Source: CAYXZQ01 sp963717515
Lineage (GTDB): Archaea; Nanobdellota; Nanobdellia; Woesearchaeales; DSVV01
Assembly (NCBI GenBank): GCA_963717515.1
Contig: OY970338.1
Location: 806,001 to 870,000, forward strand
Reading direction: 5' to 3'
DNA length: 64,000 bases
Shown in pieces: positions 42,821 through 51,872 of this stretch (positions are counted from its first letter, which is position 1; the number at the start of each line of letters is the position of its first letter). Position numbers and translations under genes: made by a program. The notes under the pieces were generated by a model. It was given only the letters and a program-made list of their open reading frames with translations, had not been told where the DNA came from and did no database searches.

Positions 42821-44605
42821 TTATTTCTTTAATTGTTCTTCGCTTTTTTCTACTAACAATTTTAGCAGTTCTGTCCTATTTAATTTTGATAACAATTCTG
42901 CAAATTCAATACAAGGAATGAATATCATACCTACTTTTTCTTGTCTAGCATTAAGTGTAAGATTTTTCTCTAATTGTGGATGAATATTTGGAGCGCTAAA
43001 AATACCAATAATTTTTTTATTCGGGTTTTCTCTTTTCGCTTTAGCAATATGATCCGGAACAGAAGATGCTTCTGAACTATTCCATTGTGCTCTAGTGCCT
43101 CTATAAGTTGTAAGTTCAAGAATGAATAAATGCTCTCCAATCTCAAAGGTTACATCAGGGTTTCCTTCTTTTCCTCCTGGGGCAGGTTCACAAATTCCAT
43201 ATTTTCCTTTCTTTCCATACCAAAAAACTTCATCAACATTTGATTTTGATTTTAGTTTATTTAACAATTCAAAGAATAGATATTCAAGTCTTCCTCCCTT
43301 CCTTCTATTATCCAAATAACTTTTTGACAGCAATTTTTCAATCACTTTTAATTTGTGATAATAGTGTTTATCAAATCCAGAAAATTCATTTGAAAACATT
43401 TCCTTGATAAATTTGATTAAATTTTCTTCGGTAAATTTAATCTCGTTATCTCCATCTTTAATATCAATAAGAAAGTTTATTTTTTCTTTGTCGAATTTTA
43501 GTTTTTCTTTGTATAATTGGTTTCCAGTTTCAGAATCATAAGCAATTATAATATATTCTTCATCTCTAAAAACAGGTATAAAAAAAAACTTATTATCTTT
43601 TGATAACGATTCGCTACCAATCAATCTATTTTCTTTGTAGATCGTAACAATAATATCTTTTTTTGAATTTGATGTAATTTCTACATCATGTGGTGGGTAA
43701 AATCTATTGGGGTTAGTAAAGTATTCTTTCCATAAATACCAATCATCTTTAAAATCATATGTTGTAGCATCATCAAATGAAGAAAGCAATTTGACAACCT
43801 TTTCCTTATCTTTTAATTTTAGAGCAGGAAGTTTTGGATTATTCGGCTTATTGACCTTAACATTTGTTCTTTCGCATAACCCTGTTGAAAAACATAAATA
43901 CATATAATATCCAGCGGAAGGAGCTTTTACTAAAGTTAATTGCCCCTCTTCTGTTTTTTTATAGGCGTTAATTTCAGCAAGTCGCCTATCAGGAGGAAGT
44001 CTTCTAAAATTTCTGATTTTCTCTATTACTAAATCAAGTTCATCTTCTTTCTTTGTGTGAAATAAGATATAACCAATTTCTTCCTTATCCAAATAATCTA
44101 ATTTCATTAATAATTTTAAAGTCATTCTGAATGGAAACACGAGGACATTTTCACAATCTTTTCTAATCGTTGGATTTGTAATTATTAATTTTAACATCTG
44201 TTTTCCAAATATTTCTGAGATTTCAATTAGGTCGTCATGTTTTTTATAATCTGAAAGATTTTTATGAGTAGGAATTTTTTCAATATTATGCCTTTTTATC
44301 AATTCAAAACCGATATCTGTAACCATAATTCTAGAAGGATTTGTTGATTCATCCAAATAGGCAAATCCTAAATATTTTGGAACATTTGCCAATAAAGTTC
44401 TTACAGATTGGTGTGTAATTGCTTTTCCATCTTGAGTTAATCCTGCTTTCCCCATCTCACTCCCGATACTTTCTTGTTTTCCACTAGACCAACTTTTTCC
44501 AAGAAATTTATCCCAGGACAAGACATAAACCATATATATTGTTTGATGAACACTACCTCTTTTTGGAATATGCCATAACTCTTTTGTTCTTGTTGATTTT
44601 GCCAT
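42821..44605 (-). CDS. type II restriction endonuclease, AlwI-like
   Basis: This 594-residue protein has a helical N-terminal DNA-binding half (GSVHQTIYMVYVLSWDKFLG; then a winged-helix-like stretch about 45-110). Its C-terminal nuclease has a PD-(D/E)xK-type site GGKEGNPDVTFEIGEHLFILELT and then QWNSSEASSVPDHIAKAK. The order resembles the AlwI family of type IIS enzymes. Two methylases in the operon also suit an asymmetric target, one for each strand. Its ATG overlaps the upstream methylase stop (TAATG). Confidence 0.75.
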   Translation of the reverse strand: MAKSTRTKELWHIPKRGSVHQTIYMVYVLSWDKFLGKSWSSGKQESIGSEMGKAGLTQDGKAITHQSVRTLLANVPKYLGFAYLDESTNPSRIMVTDIGFELIKRHNIEKIPTHKNLSDYKKHDDLIEISEIFGKQMLKLIITNPTIRKDCENVLVFPFRMTLKLLMKLDYLDKEEIGYILFHTKKEDELDLVIEKIRNFRRLPPDRRLAEINAYKKTEEGQLTLVKAPSAGYYMYLCFSTGLCERTNVKVNKPNNPKLPALKLKDKEKVVKLLSSFDDATTYDFKDDWYLWKEYFTNPNRFYPPHDVEITSNSKKDIIVTIYKENRLIGSESLSKDNKFFFIPVFRDEEYIIIAYDSETGNQLYKEKLKFDKEKINFLIDIKDGDNEIKFTEENLIKFIKEMFSNEFSGFDKHYYHKLKVIEKLLSKSYLDNRRKGGRLEYLFFELLNKLKSKSNVDEVFWYGKKGKYGICEPAPGGKEGNPDVTFEIGEHLFILELTTYRGTRAQWNSSEASSVPDHIAKAKRENPNKKIIGIFSAPNIHPQLEKNLTLNARQEKVGMIFIPCIEFAELLSKLNRTELLKLLVEKSEEQLKK

Positions 44606-45852
44606 TATTTTTTCACCAAATCTATAACCCAGTCTTTTTTAATTAAACCCCCTCTTCCTTTACGAGGGATTCTTAAATATCGATTCTTGATAATATAAGA
44701 AAAAAGGTTTTCAACATCAAATCCATTTTTCTTTGCAATATCCATTAAAATATTGTGGGTATCAACATCTATACTTCTTATGTTGCTATCGCCGACCACA
44801 ATAATATAATGAGAATTAGTCTTTAGGAGTTTATAAATTTGTTTTATATTCTCTTCCATATCGATAAAAAACTGATAGACAACATACGCCCTTTTTTTAT
44901 CTACTTTGTATATCTTTGAGATAAGAATGTCTAATTTATCTAAACCAAAAACTGGTTTTTTATGAAAATATTTTTTAGAACTTATGGTTTCTGTTCCAAT
45001 TTGCCTTTTTTTTACATCAATTATATTTTCATCCCCATAAAATCCAAGCCAAGCATTTTCGAGACGTAATGATCTAACATAGTCAAAAGCATTAATGTAT
45101 GGTGGAGAAGTAACTGCTAAATCTATGCTATTGTATAAACTCTCATCGTGAATTTTTCTTGCATCATCAGAAATCATCCTTGCCTTTCCTAGTTTTAGTT
45201 TACTAAATTCTCGTATATCTTTTAGATGGTTCTCAAATATTTTAAAAAAAGCAATTTTCACATCTTCGGGTTCTTTTTTTATTCTTGTTGAAACATAAGG
45301 TTTTGGAGAGGATTTATCGGCAAAAGAACCTTTTCTTATGGTAGTAGCAAAACAAACCAATAAAAAATTGTAAATTTTTTCCTTTCTTTTGAATCTTTCA
45401 ATATTGGTCTTTAATACTCTTAATAGCTCAATATTCTTTTTGGGAAACCAATGTTCAAGATTGTGAATATCTGGCAAATCTGCTAAACCATTATTCTCAA
45501 ATAAATCACTTTTTATGGATTCAAGTTCTTCAATTTCCTTTTTTGTTAATGATTTTGTTTTTGTTTTGCATAACAAATGACTAAAATTATCGAAGTCAAT
45601 TCCTAGAGAATTTCTTTTAAGTATTACACTTTCAAGTAAAGTTGTTCCTGAACCAGCAAAAGGATCAAGAACAGTATCTCCTTCCTTAGTATATTTATTA
45701 ATTGCCCATCTTGGTATGTGGGGGATAAATTTGCAGGGATACTTAAAAAATCCATGTGTGTATCTATTAACATTATTTGAGGTAATCTCTAAGGTTGAAT
45801 TAAAAGAAATCTCTTCTGGCAACTCTGCAACTTCAAGTATCTGCTCTCTCAT
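44605..45852 (-). CDS. DNA methyltransferase (SPPY type), methylase 2 of C4
   Basis: This 415-residue amino-methyltransferase has motif X-like KYPCKFIPHIPRWAI, SAM motif I LDPFAGSGTTLLE, and catalytic motif IV VTSPPYINAFDY. TSPPY suggests N4-cytosine or N6-adenine methylation. The order I before IV puts it in the alpha/gamma-type arrangement. It overlaps the other methylase by 4 nt (ATGA) and the nuclease by 1 nt. Confidence 0.88.
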   Translation of the reverse strand: MREQILEVAELPEEISFNSTLEITSNNVNRYTHGFFKYPCKFIPHIPRWAINKYTKEGDTVLDPFAGSGTTLLESVILKRNSLGIDFDNFSHLLCKTKTKSLTKKEIEELESIKSDLFENNGLADLPDIHNLEHWFPKKNIELLRVLKTNIERFKRKEKIYNFLLVCFATTIRKGSFADKSSPKPYVSTRIKKEPEDVKIAFFKIFENHLKDIREFSKLKLGKARMISDDARKIHDESLYNSIDLAVTSPPYINAFDYVRSLRLENAWLGFYGDENIIDVKKRQIGTETISSKKYFHKKPVFGLDKLDILISKIYKVDKKRAYVVYQFFIDMEENIKQIYKLLKTNSHYIIVVGDSNIRSIDVDTHNILMDIAKKNGFDVENLFSYIIKNRYLRIPRKGRGGLIKKDWVIDLVKK

Positions 45853-47132
45853 TTTCGTAATACCACCAAACTTTCTCTTATGTATTCTTTTAATTCTCCA
45901 ATTTTAGTGTGTTGTTGTGCACTAGTTTCATTTGTTCTTCCAACTATAATCTCATCTACATTAAATCCTATTTTTTGACCTATCTCTCCTAAAATAATAT
46001 CTGTTGGAATAGCAATATTCCCATATGAAGAATTGCCAACGACTATAACACAATATCCCCCTTCTTTGGTTTTATTATATAATTCATTTAATAGAATAAA
46101 CATATCAAAGAAATATGTATCTAACATTTTTGGTAGTCTTTTATCCCATAGTTCTTTTTCATTTAACAATTCAAGAATTTTATTCAAAAGTTCGGTTCTG
46201 TGTTCATTATCAAATTCTTTCTTTAGATTAGCATTTAAGTTAGATGTTAAGGCACTTTTTCTTTTACTCCGTAAATCATCATAACCTTCGATAAAATTAC
46301 CAAGCCATAGTTCAATTTTATATACTTCAAAAGGATCAAAACAATTTGCATAAGGGGGAGAGAAGAGGGAGATATCAATATCCTTTATATCATATTTCGC
46401 AATATTTAAGCAAGAATCATTAATTATTTTAGGTTCAATACCTTCTTTTTTTTGTATTGACAAATCTTCAAATATTTCTTTTCTTTTTTCCAAAAAACTA
46501 TTAACGGGGTCAAGATTTTTGTTTACTCTTTTCTTCTTTAATCCATTTCCACCTTTACGATAGTTTGAAACTGGCTCGAGAATAGATAAAAGTGTAGCAT
46601 AAAGTAAATCTCTAACCTTTTGATTATTAACTTTATTAATTGATTCTTTAATAATCTCTATTTTTTCTAGTTTTTCTTTATCGAATAAATTTTGAATAAT
46701 TTTTAACTCATATTTGGAATAAACATCTTTCATAGAGGTTTTTTTTGGAATAGAAAAAGAGATATATTCATCTAAATCTTTCTTAGTGTAATTTCTTGTC
46801 TTTACTTTAATCATAAATGCACTAAACGGATTTATTTCAAAACCGACGGATTTGTAATTCATTTCTTTAGACTTTAATAAGGTCGTTCCTGAACCAGAAA
46901 AAGGATCAAATACGAAAATATTTTTTCTTTTATTTAGATTTAGATGATTAATTATATTTTCAACCAATTTTGGAGAATATCCTTCCTGATAATAAAACCA
47001 ACGATGTATTGGCAAATCTTTTGTTTGAGAAAAGTTTACTAAATACTGGTAAGTATCATCAAAATGAGTATTAAAGATTTTATCTTTTTCTTTGTATTTT
47101 TGAAAAAGATTTTCTTGGATTTTAGTTTCCAT
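45849..47132 (-). CDS. DNA methyltransferase (SPPY type), methylase 1 of C4
   Basis: This 427-residue relative of the next methylase has DLPIHRWFYYQEGYSP, SAM motif I VFDPFSGSGTTLLK and motif IV SLFSPPYANCFDPFE. Two different methylases would modify the two strands of a non-palindromic site. Its ATG lies inside the regulator gene end (11-nt overlap), so modification is made before restriction. Confidence 0.88.
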   Translation of the reverse strand: METKIQENLFQKYKEKDKIFNTHFDDTYQYLVNFSQTKDLPIHRWFYYQEGYSPKLVENIINHLNLNKRKNIFVFDPFSGSGTTLLKSKEMNYKSVGFEINPFSAFMIKVKTRNYTKKDLDEYISFSIPKKTSMKDVYSKYELKIIQNLFDKEKLEKIEIIKESINKVNNQKVRDLLYATLLSILEPVSNYRKGGNGLKKKRVNKNLDPVNSFLEKRKEIFEDLSIQKKEGIEPKIINDSCLNIAKYDIKDIDISLFSPPYANCFDPFEVYKIELWLGNFIEGYDDLRSKRKSALTSNLNANLKKEFDNEHRTELLNKILELLNEKELWDKRLPKMLDTYFFDMFILLNELYNKTKEGGYCVIVVGNSSYGNIAIPTDIILGEIGQKIGFNVDEIIVGRTNETSAQQHTKIGELKEYIRESLVVLRK

Positions 47133-47271
47133 TTTTCTTTAACTCCTCTTCAATAAATTTTTCAATCTGTCTTGATAAAACAATTCCTTCCTTTTTACAA
47201 TAATCAGAATACTTATTATATAAATTAGATTTTAGATGCAGTGTCACATTTTTTTTATCATTATCACCCAT
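47122..47271 (-). CDS. ribbon-helix-helix regulator of the C4 operon
   Basis: This 49-residue protein (MGDNDKKNVTLHLKSNLYNK, then GIVLSRQIEKFIEEELKK) is a homologue of the C1 and C6 regulators. A GGGGAGAT ribosome site precedes the ATG. It overlaps methylase 1 by 11 nt and probably plays the timing role that C proteins have in other type II systems. Confidence 0.78.
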   Translation of the reverse strand: MGDNDKKNVTLHLKSNLYNKYSDYCKKEGIVLSRQIEKFIEEELKKNGN

Positions 47272-47283
47272 TTTTATCTCCCC

Positions 47284-47322
47284 ACATAACTACATTTGTA
47301 ATTATGTGTAGCACTATATAAA
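47284..47322 (-). promoter_or_regulatory. promoter and interleaved inverted repeats of C4 operon
   Basis: ACATAA (47284-47289)/TTATGT (47302-47307) and CTACA (47290-47294)/TGTAG (47307-47311) are inverted repeats, next to the TATA-like CTTTATATAGTG (47311-47322, minus strand). Confidence 0.5.
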
Positions 47323-47565
47323 GCTTACGCCTATCTGTCTAGTGAAAACAATACGACGCCCCCAAATGTTCTTTTCAGAAAAGAACCAAAACAAGACGCC
47401 CCTTCTATCTTCTTTTTTTAGAAAAAAGAAGCAAAAAATCTGACGCCCCTCTCTCGTCCTTCGGACATATTCACTCCCTGCGGTCGAATTTATCAGTAAT
47501 CCAAAAACTCTAAAATTTTCCTACGGAACGTTGCACTAAATTTTAGGTCTTCCCTTTGGTCAGAC

Positions 47566-47668
47566 GAATATAACAGCGATTAAGAGATTACGAAGTCTTG
47601 CAGACTTCTCCATCCAAATTCGGTTTTGTGGGTTGCCTCAAAACCGAACTTCTCTTAATCGCGATGTT
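47566..47668 (+). repeat. attC-like site 4 (end of C4)
   Basis: R box GAATATAAC (47566-47574), arms GCGATTAAGAG (47576-47586)/CTCTTAATCGC (47652-47662), boundary G47666^TT. The inner stem uses TTCGGTTTTG/CAAAACCGAA. Confidence 0.8.
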
Positions 47669-48856
47669 AGCCGAAATATTACTCGACTAGAACCGCCCTA
47701 GAAGTCATTTAAATTTTTATTTTTTATTGTTTCACCATAACTCACAAGTGGTTTCCCATAAGATGATTTCATTTTACTTCTTTTATTATCAATTTTCTGA
47801 GATACACCTTCTGTTCTCATCTTTTTATGTAGTTTTGCGTGACACTCAATACATAGTGATTTATAATTTTCTTGTTTAAACAAATCTTCAAAATCATAAC
47901 TATCTTCATGTATTTGATTTGTATAATTATAACAATCTTGTGTCTCACAGAATTTTCTATAACCAAGATATCCTTCCTTGATTAATCTCTCTCGTAAATA
48001 TCTTATGGCCTGTTTATTTGTCATGTTTACTTTAAAATATTTATTATAATATTCCTCTTTAATCGAAAAAGAAATTTGTTTTTGAATTCCATTAGAAAAA
48101 ATTAATTTATTACCCTCTTCTTTCTCTAGTTTTCGTTTAACTTGTTCTTCTTTTTCTAATTTTTCTCTTTCAATCCTTTCTTTTTTCCATTCAATTTGTT
48201 GTAATCTATCAAATTCTTTTTCACAATTTTCAGAGCAAAATTCAGCATTGCTCATCATATCTTTTTTACAAATTTTGCAATATCCATCTACAAAATCTTC
48301 ATCAATATTTGAACCATGCAACATCCCCTCAAAACTAAATCGAAAAGGAACATTATTTTTTTGTAGCAAACCTATTTCTTTTTTTACAGTTCTTCCAATT
48401 TGCCAATCTTCTCCTGATTCAACTTTTTGATAAATCATAGGCATTGGTTCTTCCCAAATCTTAATAACATCAGTTCCTCTCATATCTAAAAATATAATTA
48501 GAGTTGCATCACTTTCAATTTTTTTATAGAAAAGATTGGGTTTATTATAACTTTCTTTATATCCCAATTTAATAAGCTGATTTCCTATTTCAACTAGTTT
48601 TTTGAAGATATGGGAATAGATCGGATTGCCAAATTTGTCTTTAGGTACCATTCAATTAATGGTAAATATCTAATTTATTTAAATCTTTATAACGGGCGGT
48701 TCTAGTCTGCGTCATACTTCCCTCCCCCCACTTTGTAGGGGTCGGTTCGGCTAACAGGAATTAACAGGTTGTGGTACTCAGAAAAAACTCTAAAGGTTTT
48801 TTCTTCCGTTCCTCACCCAAATTTTGCCTACGGCAAAACTTCTGTTAATTCCGATG
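47667..48856. mobile_element. cassette C5: HNH protein
   Basis: Ends GTTAGCCG (47666-47673)/CGGCTAAC (48748-48755) and GACTAGAACCGCCC (47685-47698)/GGGCGGTTCTAGTC (48694-48707) are perfect complements. Its one gene is on the minus strand. Confidence 0.75.
47698..48651 (-). CDS. HNH-type nuclease-like protein with Cys knuckle
   Basis: The 317 residues are an N-terminal alpha/beta part (about 1-120), a four-Cys knuckle CKICKKDMMSNAEFCSENC (about 126-144), a charged coiled coil, and a C-terminal HNH-like module with NQIHEDSYDFEDLF and YKSLCIECHAKLHKK (about 240-280). It probably cuts nucleic acid; target unknown. The TATA-like GATTTAAATAAATT lies 25-30 nt upstream. The stop codon lies inside the inner end block of the cassette. 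Confidence 0.7.
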   Translation of the reverse strand: MVPKDKFGNPIYSHIFKKLVEIGNQLIKLGYKESYNKPNLFYKKIESDATLIIFLDMRGTDVIKIWEEPMPMIYQKVESGEDWQIGRTVKKEIGLLQKNNVPFRFSFEGMLHGSNIDEDFVDGYCKICKKDMMSNAEFCSENCEKEFDRLQQIEWKKERIEREKLEKEEQVKRKLEKEEGNKLIFSNGIQKQISFSIKEEYYNKYFKVNMTNKQAIRYLRERLIKEGYLGYRKFCETQDCYNYTNQIHEDSYDFEDLFKQENYKSLCIECHAKLHKKMRTEGVSQKIDNKRSKMKSSYGKPLVSYGETIKNKNLNDF

Positions 48857-48858
48857 TT
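48748..48858 (+). repeat. attC-like site 5 (end of C5)
   Basis: R box CGGCTAAC (48748-48755), arms GGAATTAACAG (48757-48767)/CTGTTAATTCC (48842-48852), boundary G48856^TT. The inner stem is ATTTTGCC/GGCAAAACT-like. Confidence 0.8.
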
Positions 48859-49045
48859 AAATACAATAAAATTTCCATTTCTTAGACGGTAAAGTTGGGG
48901 AGTTCCAGTGCTACGCACATATAGTCTCCTTCGGAGAAATTTATTTTTAATAGGGGAGTTCTTAATTAAAGGGGGAGTTCCTTAGTCCTGACGGACATCT
49001 ACACTTTTACTTCGTAAAAGAAATTTATATTTAGAAAGGGGCAAA

Positions 49046-50089
49046 CTATTTTTTCTTTTTCTTCGTTTTAGGCATAATTCTTTTTATTTCTTCTTCCAAT
49101 AACGATTGATCTATAAGGGATTTATTAAGATTGGCTGCAATTCTAGCTGCCGATTCAACTACATTCTTAATGATATCGGCACAAGTAAATTCTTCTGTAA
49201 TTTTAGCTAAATGTTTAAAATCAATTTTCTTATCGTATGGTCTGTTGGATAGCCCTATCTTAAATAATTCCTTACGAGCTTCAAAGTCAGGAGGAGACAC
49301 ATAAATCTTTTTGTCAAATCTTCCAGGTCTTAGTATTGCAGGGTCTATCCTATCAATATAATTAGTAGCTCCAACAACCAATATCCCATTCTCCGCAGCG
49401 TCATTTAATTGCATTAAGAATTCATTTATCTCTTCTTCCTTATGTGATGAAGATTCACTAAGATTTTTTCTATCTGGTGCAAGTCCGCTGATTTCATCAA
49501 AAAAAAGAACAGCGGGAGAATTTTGTTTAGCCATATCAAAAGCTTTTCCAATATTTCCTACAGAACCATGAATAAATGGAGTAGCTAAATCAGAGTGTTT
49601 TACTTCAAAAAAATCGTAATTTAGTTCTTCAGCTAATTTTCTAACAATAAATGTTTTACCACATCCAGGAGGACCATATAGTATAATCCCATTAGGAATT
49701 GAAACCTTAAATTTTTTGAAATTCTCAGGATGTTTTAACGGGTTTATCACATCTGTAATTAATAGATGTTTAAGATCTTCCATGCCTGCAACACACTCAA
49801 AACCCCTAGCACTTTTTAGTTCTTCTTGAATATCAGATATCTGGCTTTTCCTATTATATTTCACAATAACGCCAAGATATTCTTTTCCTTCATTATTTAG
49901 TCTTACAATATCATATTTCTTACTTCTATCAATAATCTCATTAGGATCTATTTTTAAGAATAAATAAAGATAAGAGCCATCAGATAATTCATAGATATCA
50001 GTAAAGTATAGTCTTTCGATACGATTTTTTATAGTAAGTCCTTCTCTTACCTTGAATCCGTTGTATAAAAGTGGTTTTGAGGTTTTCAT
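49046..50089 (-). CDS. AAA ATPase (Cdc48/FtsH/katanin-like clade) of the chaperone cassette
   Basis: This 347-residue protein has an N-terminal beta-rich domain (about 1-95) and then one classical AAA module: Walker A LYGPPGCGKTFIV near 140, Walker B AVLFFDEISGLAP, sensor 1 VVGATNYIDRID and the arginine-finger region AILRPGRFDKKI, ending in a four-helix lid and a Lys tail. Such ATPases pull proteins apart. It is last in the operon after the Hsp70 set, so it may finish unfolding or disassembly of clients. Confidence 0.85.
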   Translation of the reverse strand: MKTSKPLLYNGFKVREGLTIKNRIERLYFTDIYELSDGSYLYLFLKIDPNEIIDRSKKYDIVRLNNEGKEYLGVIVKYNRKSQISDIQEELKSARGFECVAGMEDLKHLLITDVINPLKHPENFKKFKVSIPNGIILYGPPGCGKTFIVRKLAEELNYDFFEVKHSDLATPFIHGSVGNIGKAFDMAKQNSPAVLFFDEISGLAPDRKNLSESSSHKEEEINEFLMQLNDAAENGILVVGATNYIDRIDPAILRPGRFDKKIYVSPPDFEARKELFKIGLSNRPYDKKIDFKHLAKITEEFTCADIIKNVVESAARIAANLNKSLIDQSLLEEEIKRIMPKTKKKKK

Positions 50090-50098
50090 TTTCTTTTA

Positions 50099-51871
50099 TT
50101 ATTGATATAAATGATATGCATCAGCACATGCTTGTATCAGTTCAGGTAAAACAACTGCATTAGGCTCATCCATCTTAATTGCAGCAAATTGTTTTCCTTT
50201 ATCCTTTTTTTCTTTGAATAAAATAACTTGTCCTTGATGGAATTGTGGGATAAATATTGTATCGTCCCATTCTACTTTATCAGTACCTCCAAAAAATTTG
50301 TCTCTTGAATAACCAGTATTATCAAATGTAACTCCCCCAATGGTATATTCAGATTTTTTCTCGAATATTTTTTCGACTATCTTCTGTATAATCACAGGTT
50401 CAATAACTTGTTTAGAAACACCGATTAATTGTTGCCATTCTTCTTCATTAACAGATAAAGAAAAACCATCATCATTTGATGCCAACGTAAATTTATATGT
50501 AGTGCCAGTAGGGATTCCGTTTACACTATGGGAAGTTGCCATATAAGATATTTCTTCAATGTCAGAATATACAATTTTCTTCTTTTTATATTCTAGGTAA
50601 TTTCCCTTAAAATAAATTGTATTGCCATTACTAAGTTCTAATTCAAAGGAATTGCTCTTATCATCTTCTTTAATTTTTTCTATTGCTTGGATGTCTGATT
50701 CAAGTTTTTTCTTCATACCTTCAGTTCCACAGATTTTTAGGGCAATTTTAGTCAATTTAATCGAATCTTCATGCAAGAAAGCCTGATTATACAATGATAC
50801 TGCAACAGATCTAATAACTTCCGCCACGTGATCTCTGGCACTTTTTGATTGAGAATGATTGTACAAACCAATTTTATTTAACTTATCTATTTTACTTTCT
50901 ATAGAATTTATTATGTCGTAAACTCCTTTTAGTTTCTTTCTCCATTTCTTTTCATGAATGCTCAAATCATCAATTTTCTTGCATGGTTTATTTGACTTCT
51001 TCTTACATTTATTGCAAAGAACAATTCCATCATCACAAAGCCAAAAAGAAGTCCACCCTGCTAAAGAGAAGATGTTGGAATTAGTTGCGCCACAATTATC
51101 GCAAACTTTTCGACCATTGTCATCTTCCTGAGTATCTTCAAGTTTAAATTTTCTTAAATTTTCAAGCTCAGTATATATGGATTCAATTGCAGGATTTAAT
51201 ATTCCTTTTTCTGTATTCTTACCTATTGTGTTAAAGATCTCCTGAAAGTCTTTAATGTATTGTGGTTTCTTATGCCTTTTTGATATATCTGCATAAACAT
51301 CTGAAATCAGACCAGAAGCATCTTTTCTAAAACTATCAAAATTATCTGAATTTGTAGCCAAATCATTATTCATAGAATATATTTTTGAAAATGCAGACCA
51401 AAACTTATCTGAGTCAATGATATCTTTCCATAATTCTAATGATTTTTTTACATATGTAGGCTTATCATCCTCTAAAAGAGCTAGACAGTAAAGTATTGCC
51501 AAATTCCTTTTATAGAGATATGATCTAGAATTTTGGGTTTCTGATGCATTTTCCCAGATTTGGATTGCTTTGGGGGTCTCATTACTTTTAATTTGTTCAA
51601 ATGCTTTTTCATCGGTTTTATCTGATATGTGAAACCAAAAGAAGAATTCAACAATATTGGTCTTATGTGATTGTAGTTTTTTTAGGGCTTTTTCTACTTC
51701 TGATTCTGTTCGTATCTTTTCAGAAAGCTTATAGTCCAATTCATATTCAGGGATATCATCTATTTTTAGCCTATTGATTATTTCTTTATATCTTCTGAGA
51801 ATATCTTTTTGAGATGCACTTACATCTAATCCTAAAATTCTATAAGCATTGTGTTCTATTGCATTTGCCAT
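50099..51871 (-). CDS. J-domain-like protein with zinc module, HPD motif missing
   Basis: The N-terminal 70 residues look like a J domain (AYRILGLDVSASQKDILRRY, then two more helices), but the His-Pro-Asp triad that activates Hsp70 is absent (NRLKIDDIPEYEL lies where it should be). A helical repeat region (about 90-230), a CxxC...CxxC zinc knuckle (CDNCGATN, LCNKCKKK near 270-310), a coiled coil and C-terminal beta-rich, possibly PH-like, modules (about 420-590) follow. At 590 residues it is a co-chaperone candidate of a new layout. It starts 1 nt after the Hsp70 stop. Confidence 0.7.
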   Translation of the reverse strand: MANAIEHNAYRILGLDVSASQKDILRRYKEIINRLKIDDIPEYELDYKLSEKIRTESEVEKALKKLQSHKTNIVEFFFWFHISDKTDEKAFEQIKSNETPKAIQIWENASETQNSRSYLYKRNLAILYCLALLEDDKPTYVKKSLELWKDIIDSDKFWSAFSKIYSMNNDLATNSDNFDSFRKDASGLISDVYADISKRHKKPQYIKDFQEIFNTIGKNTEKGILNPAIESIYTELENLRKFKLEDTQEDDNGRKVCDNCGATNSNIFSLAGWTSFWLCDDGIVLCNKCKKKSNKPCKKIDDLSIHEKKWRKKLKGVYDIINSIESKIDKLNKIGLYNHSQSKSARDHVAEVIRSVAVSLYNQAFLHEDSIKLTKIALKICGTEGMKKKLESDIQAIEKIKEDDKSNSFELELSNGNTIYFKGNYLEYKKKKIVYSDIEEISYMATSHSVNGIPTGTTYKFTLASNDDGFSLSVNEEEWQQLIGVSKQVIEPVIIQKIVEKIFEKKSEYTIGGVTFDNTGYSRDKFFGGTDKVEWDDTIFIPQFHQGQVILFKEKKDKGKQFAAIKMDEPNAVVLPELIQACADAYHLYQ

Positions 51872-51872
51872 C

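Larger units (their letters stand above)
42649..47666. mobile_element. cassette C4, 5.0 kb: type II restriction-modification with two methylases
   Basis: Ends GTTATATTC (42648-42656)/GAATATAAC (47566-47574) and TTTTTGGATTACT (42659-42671)/AGTAATCCAAAAA (47495-47507) pair. Several GGGGCGTC (left) and GACGCCCC (right) units also pair. 42657-42820 and 47323-47565 hold only these ends and hairpins such as GTCCTACGGAC and GTCCTTCGGAC. Confidence 0.75.

Noticed and set aside
30760..49000. Repeated GGGGGAGTTC and GGGGCGTC units as a CRISPR array
   Set aside because: The copies are short, irregularly spaced, lie only at cassette ends and pair with inverted copies at the opposite end; there are no equal-length spacers and no cas genes.
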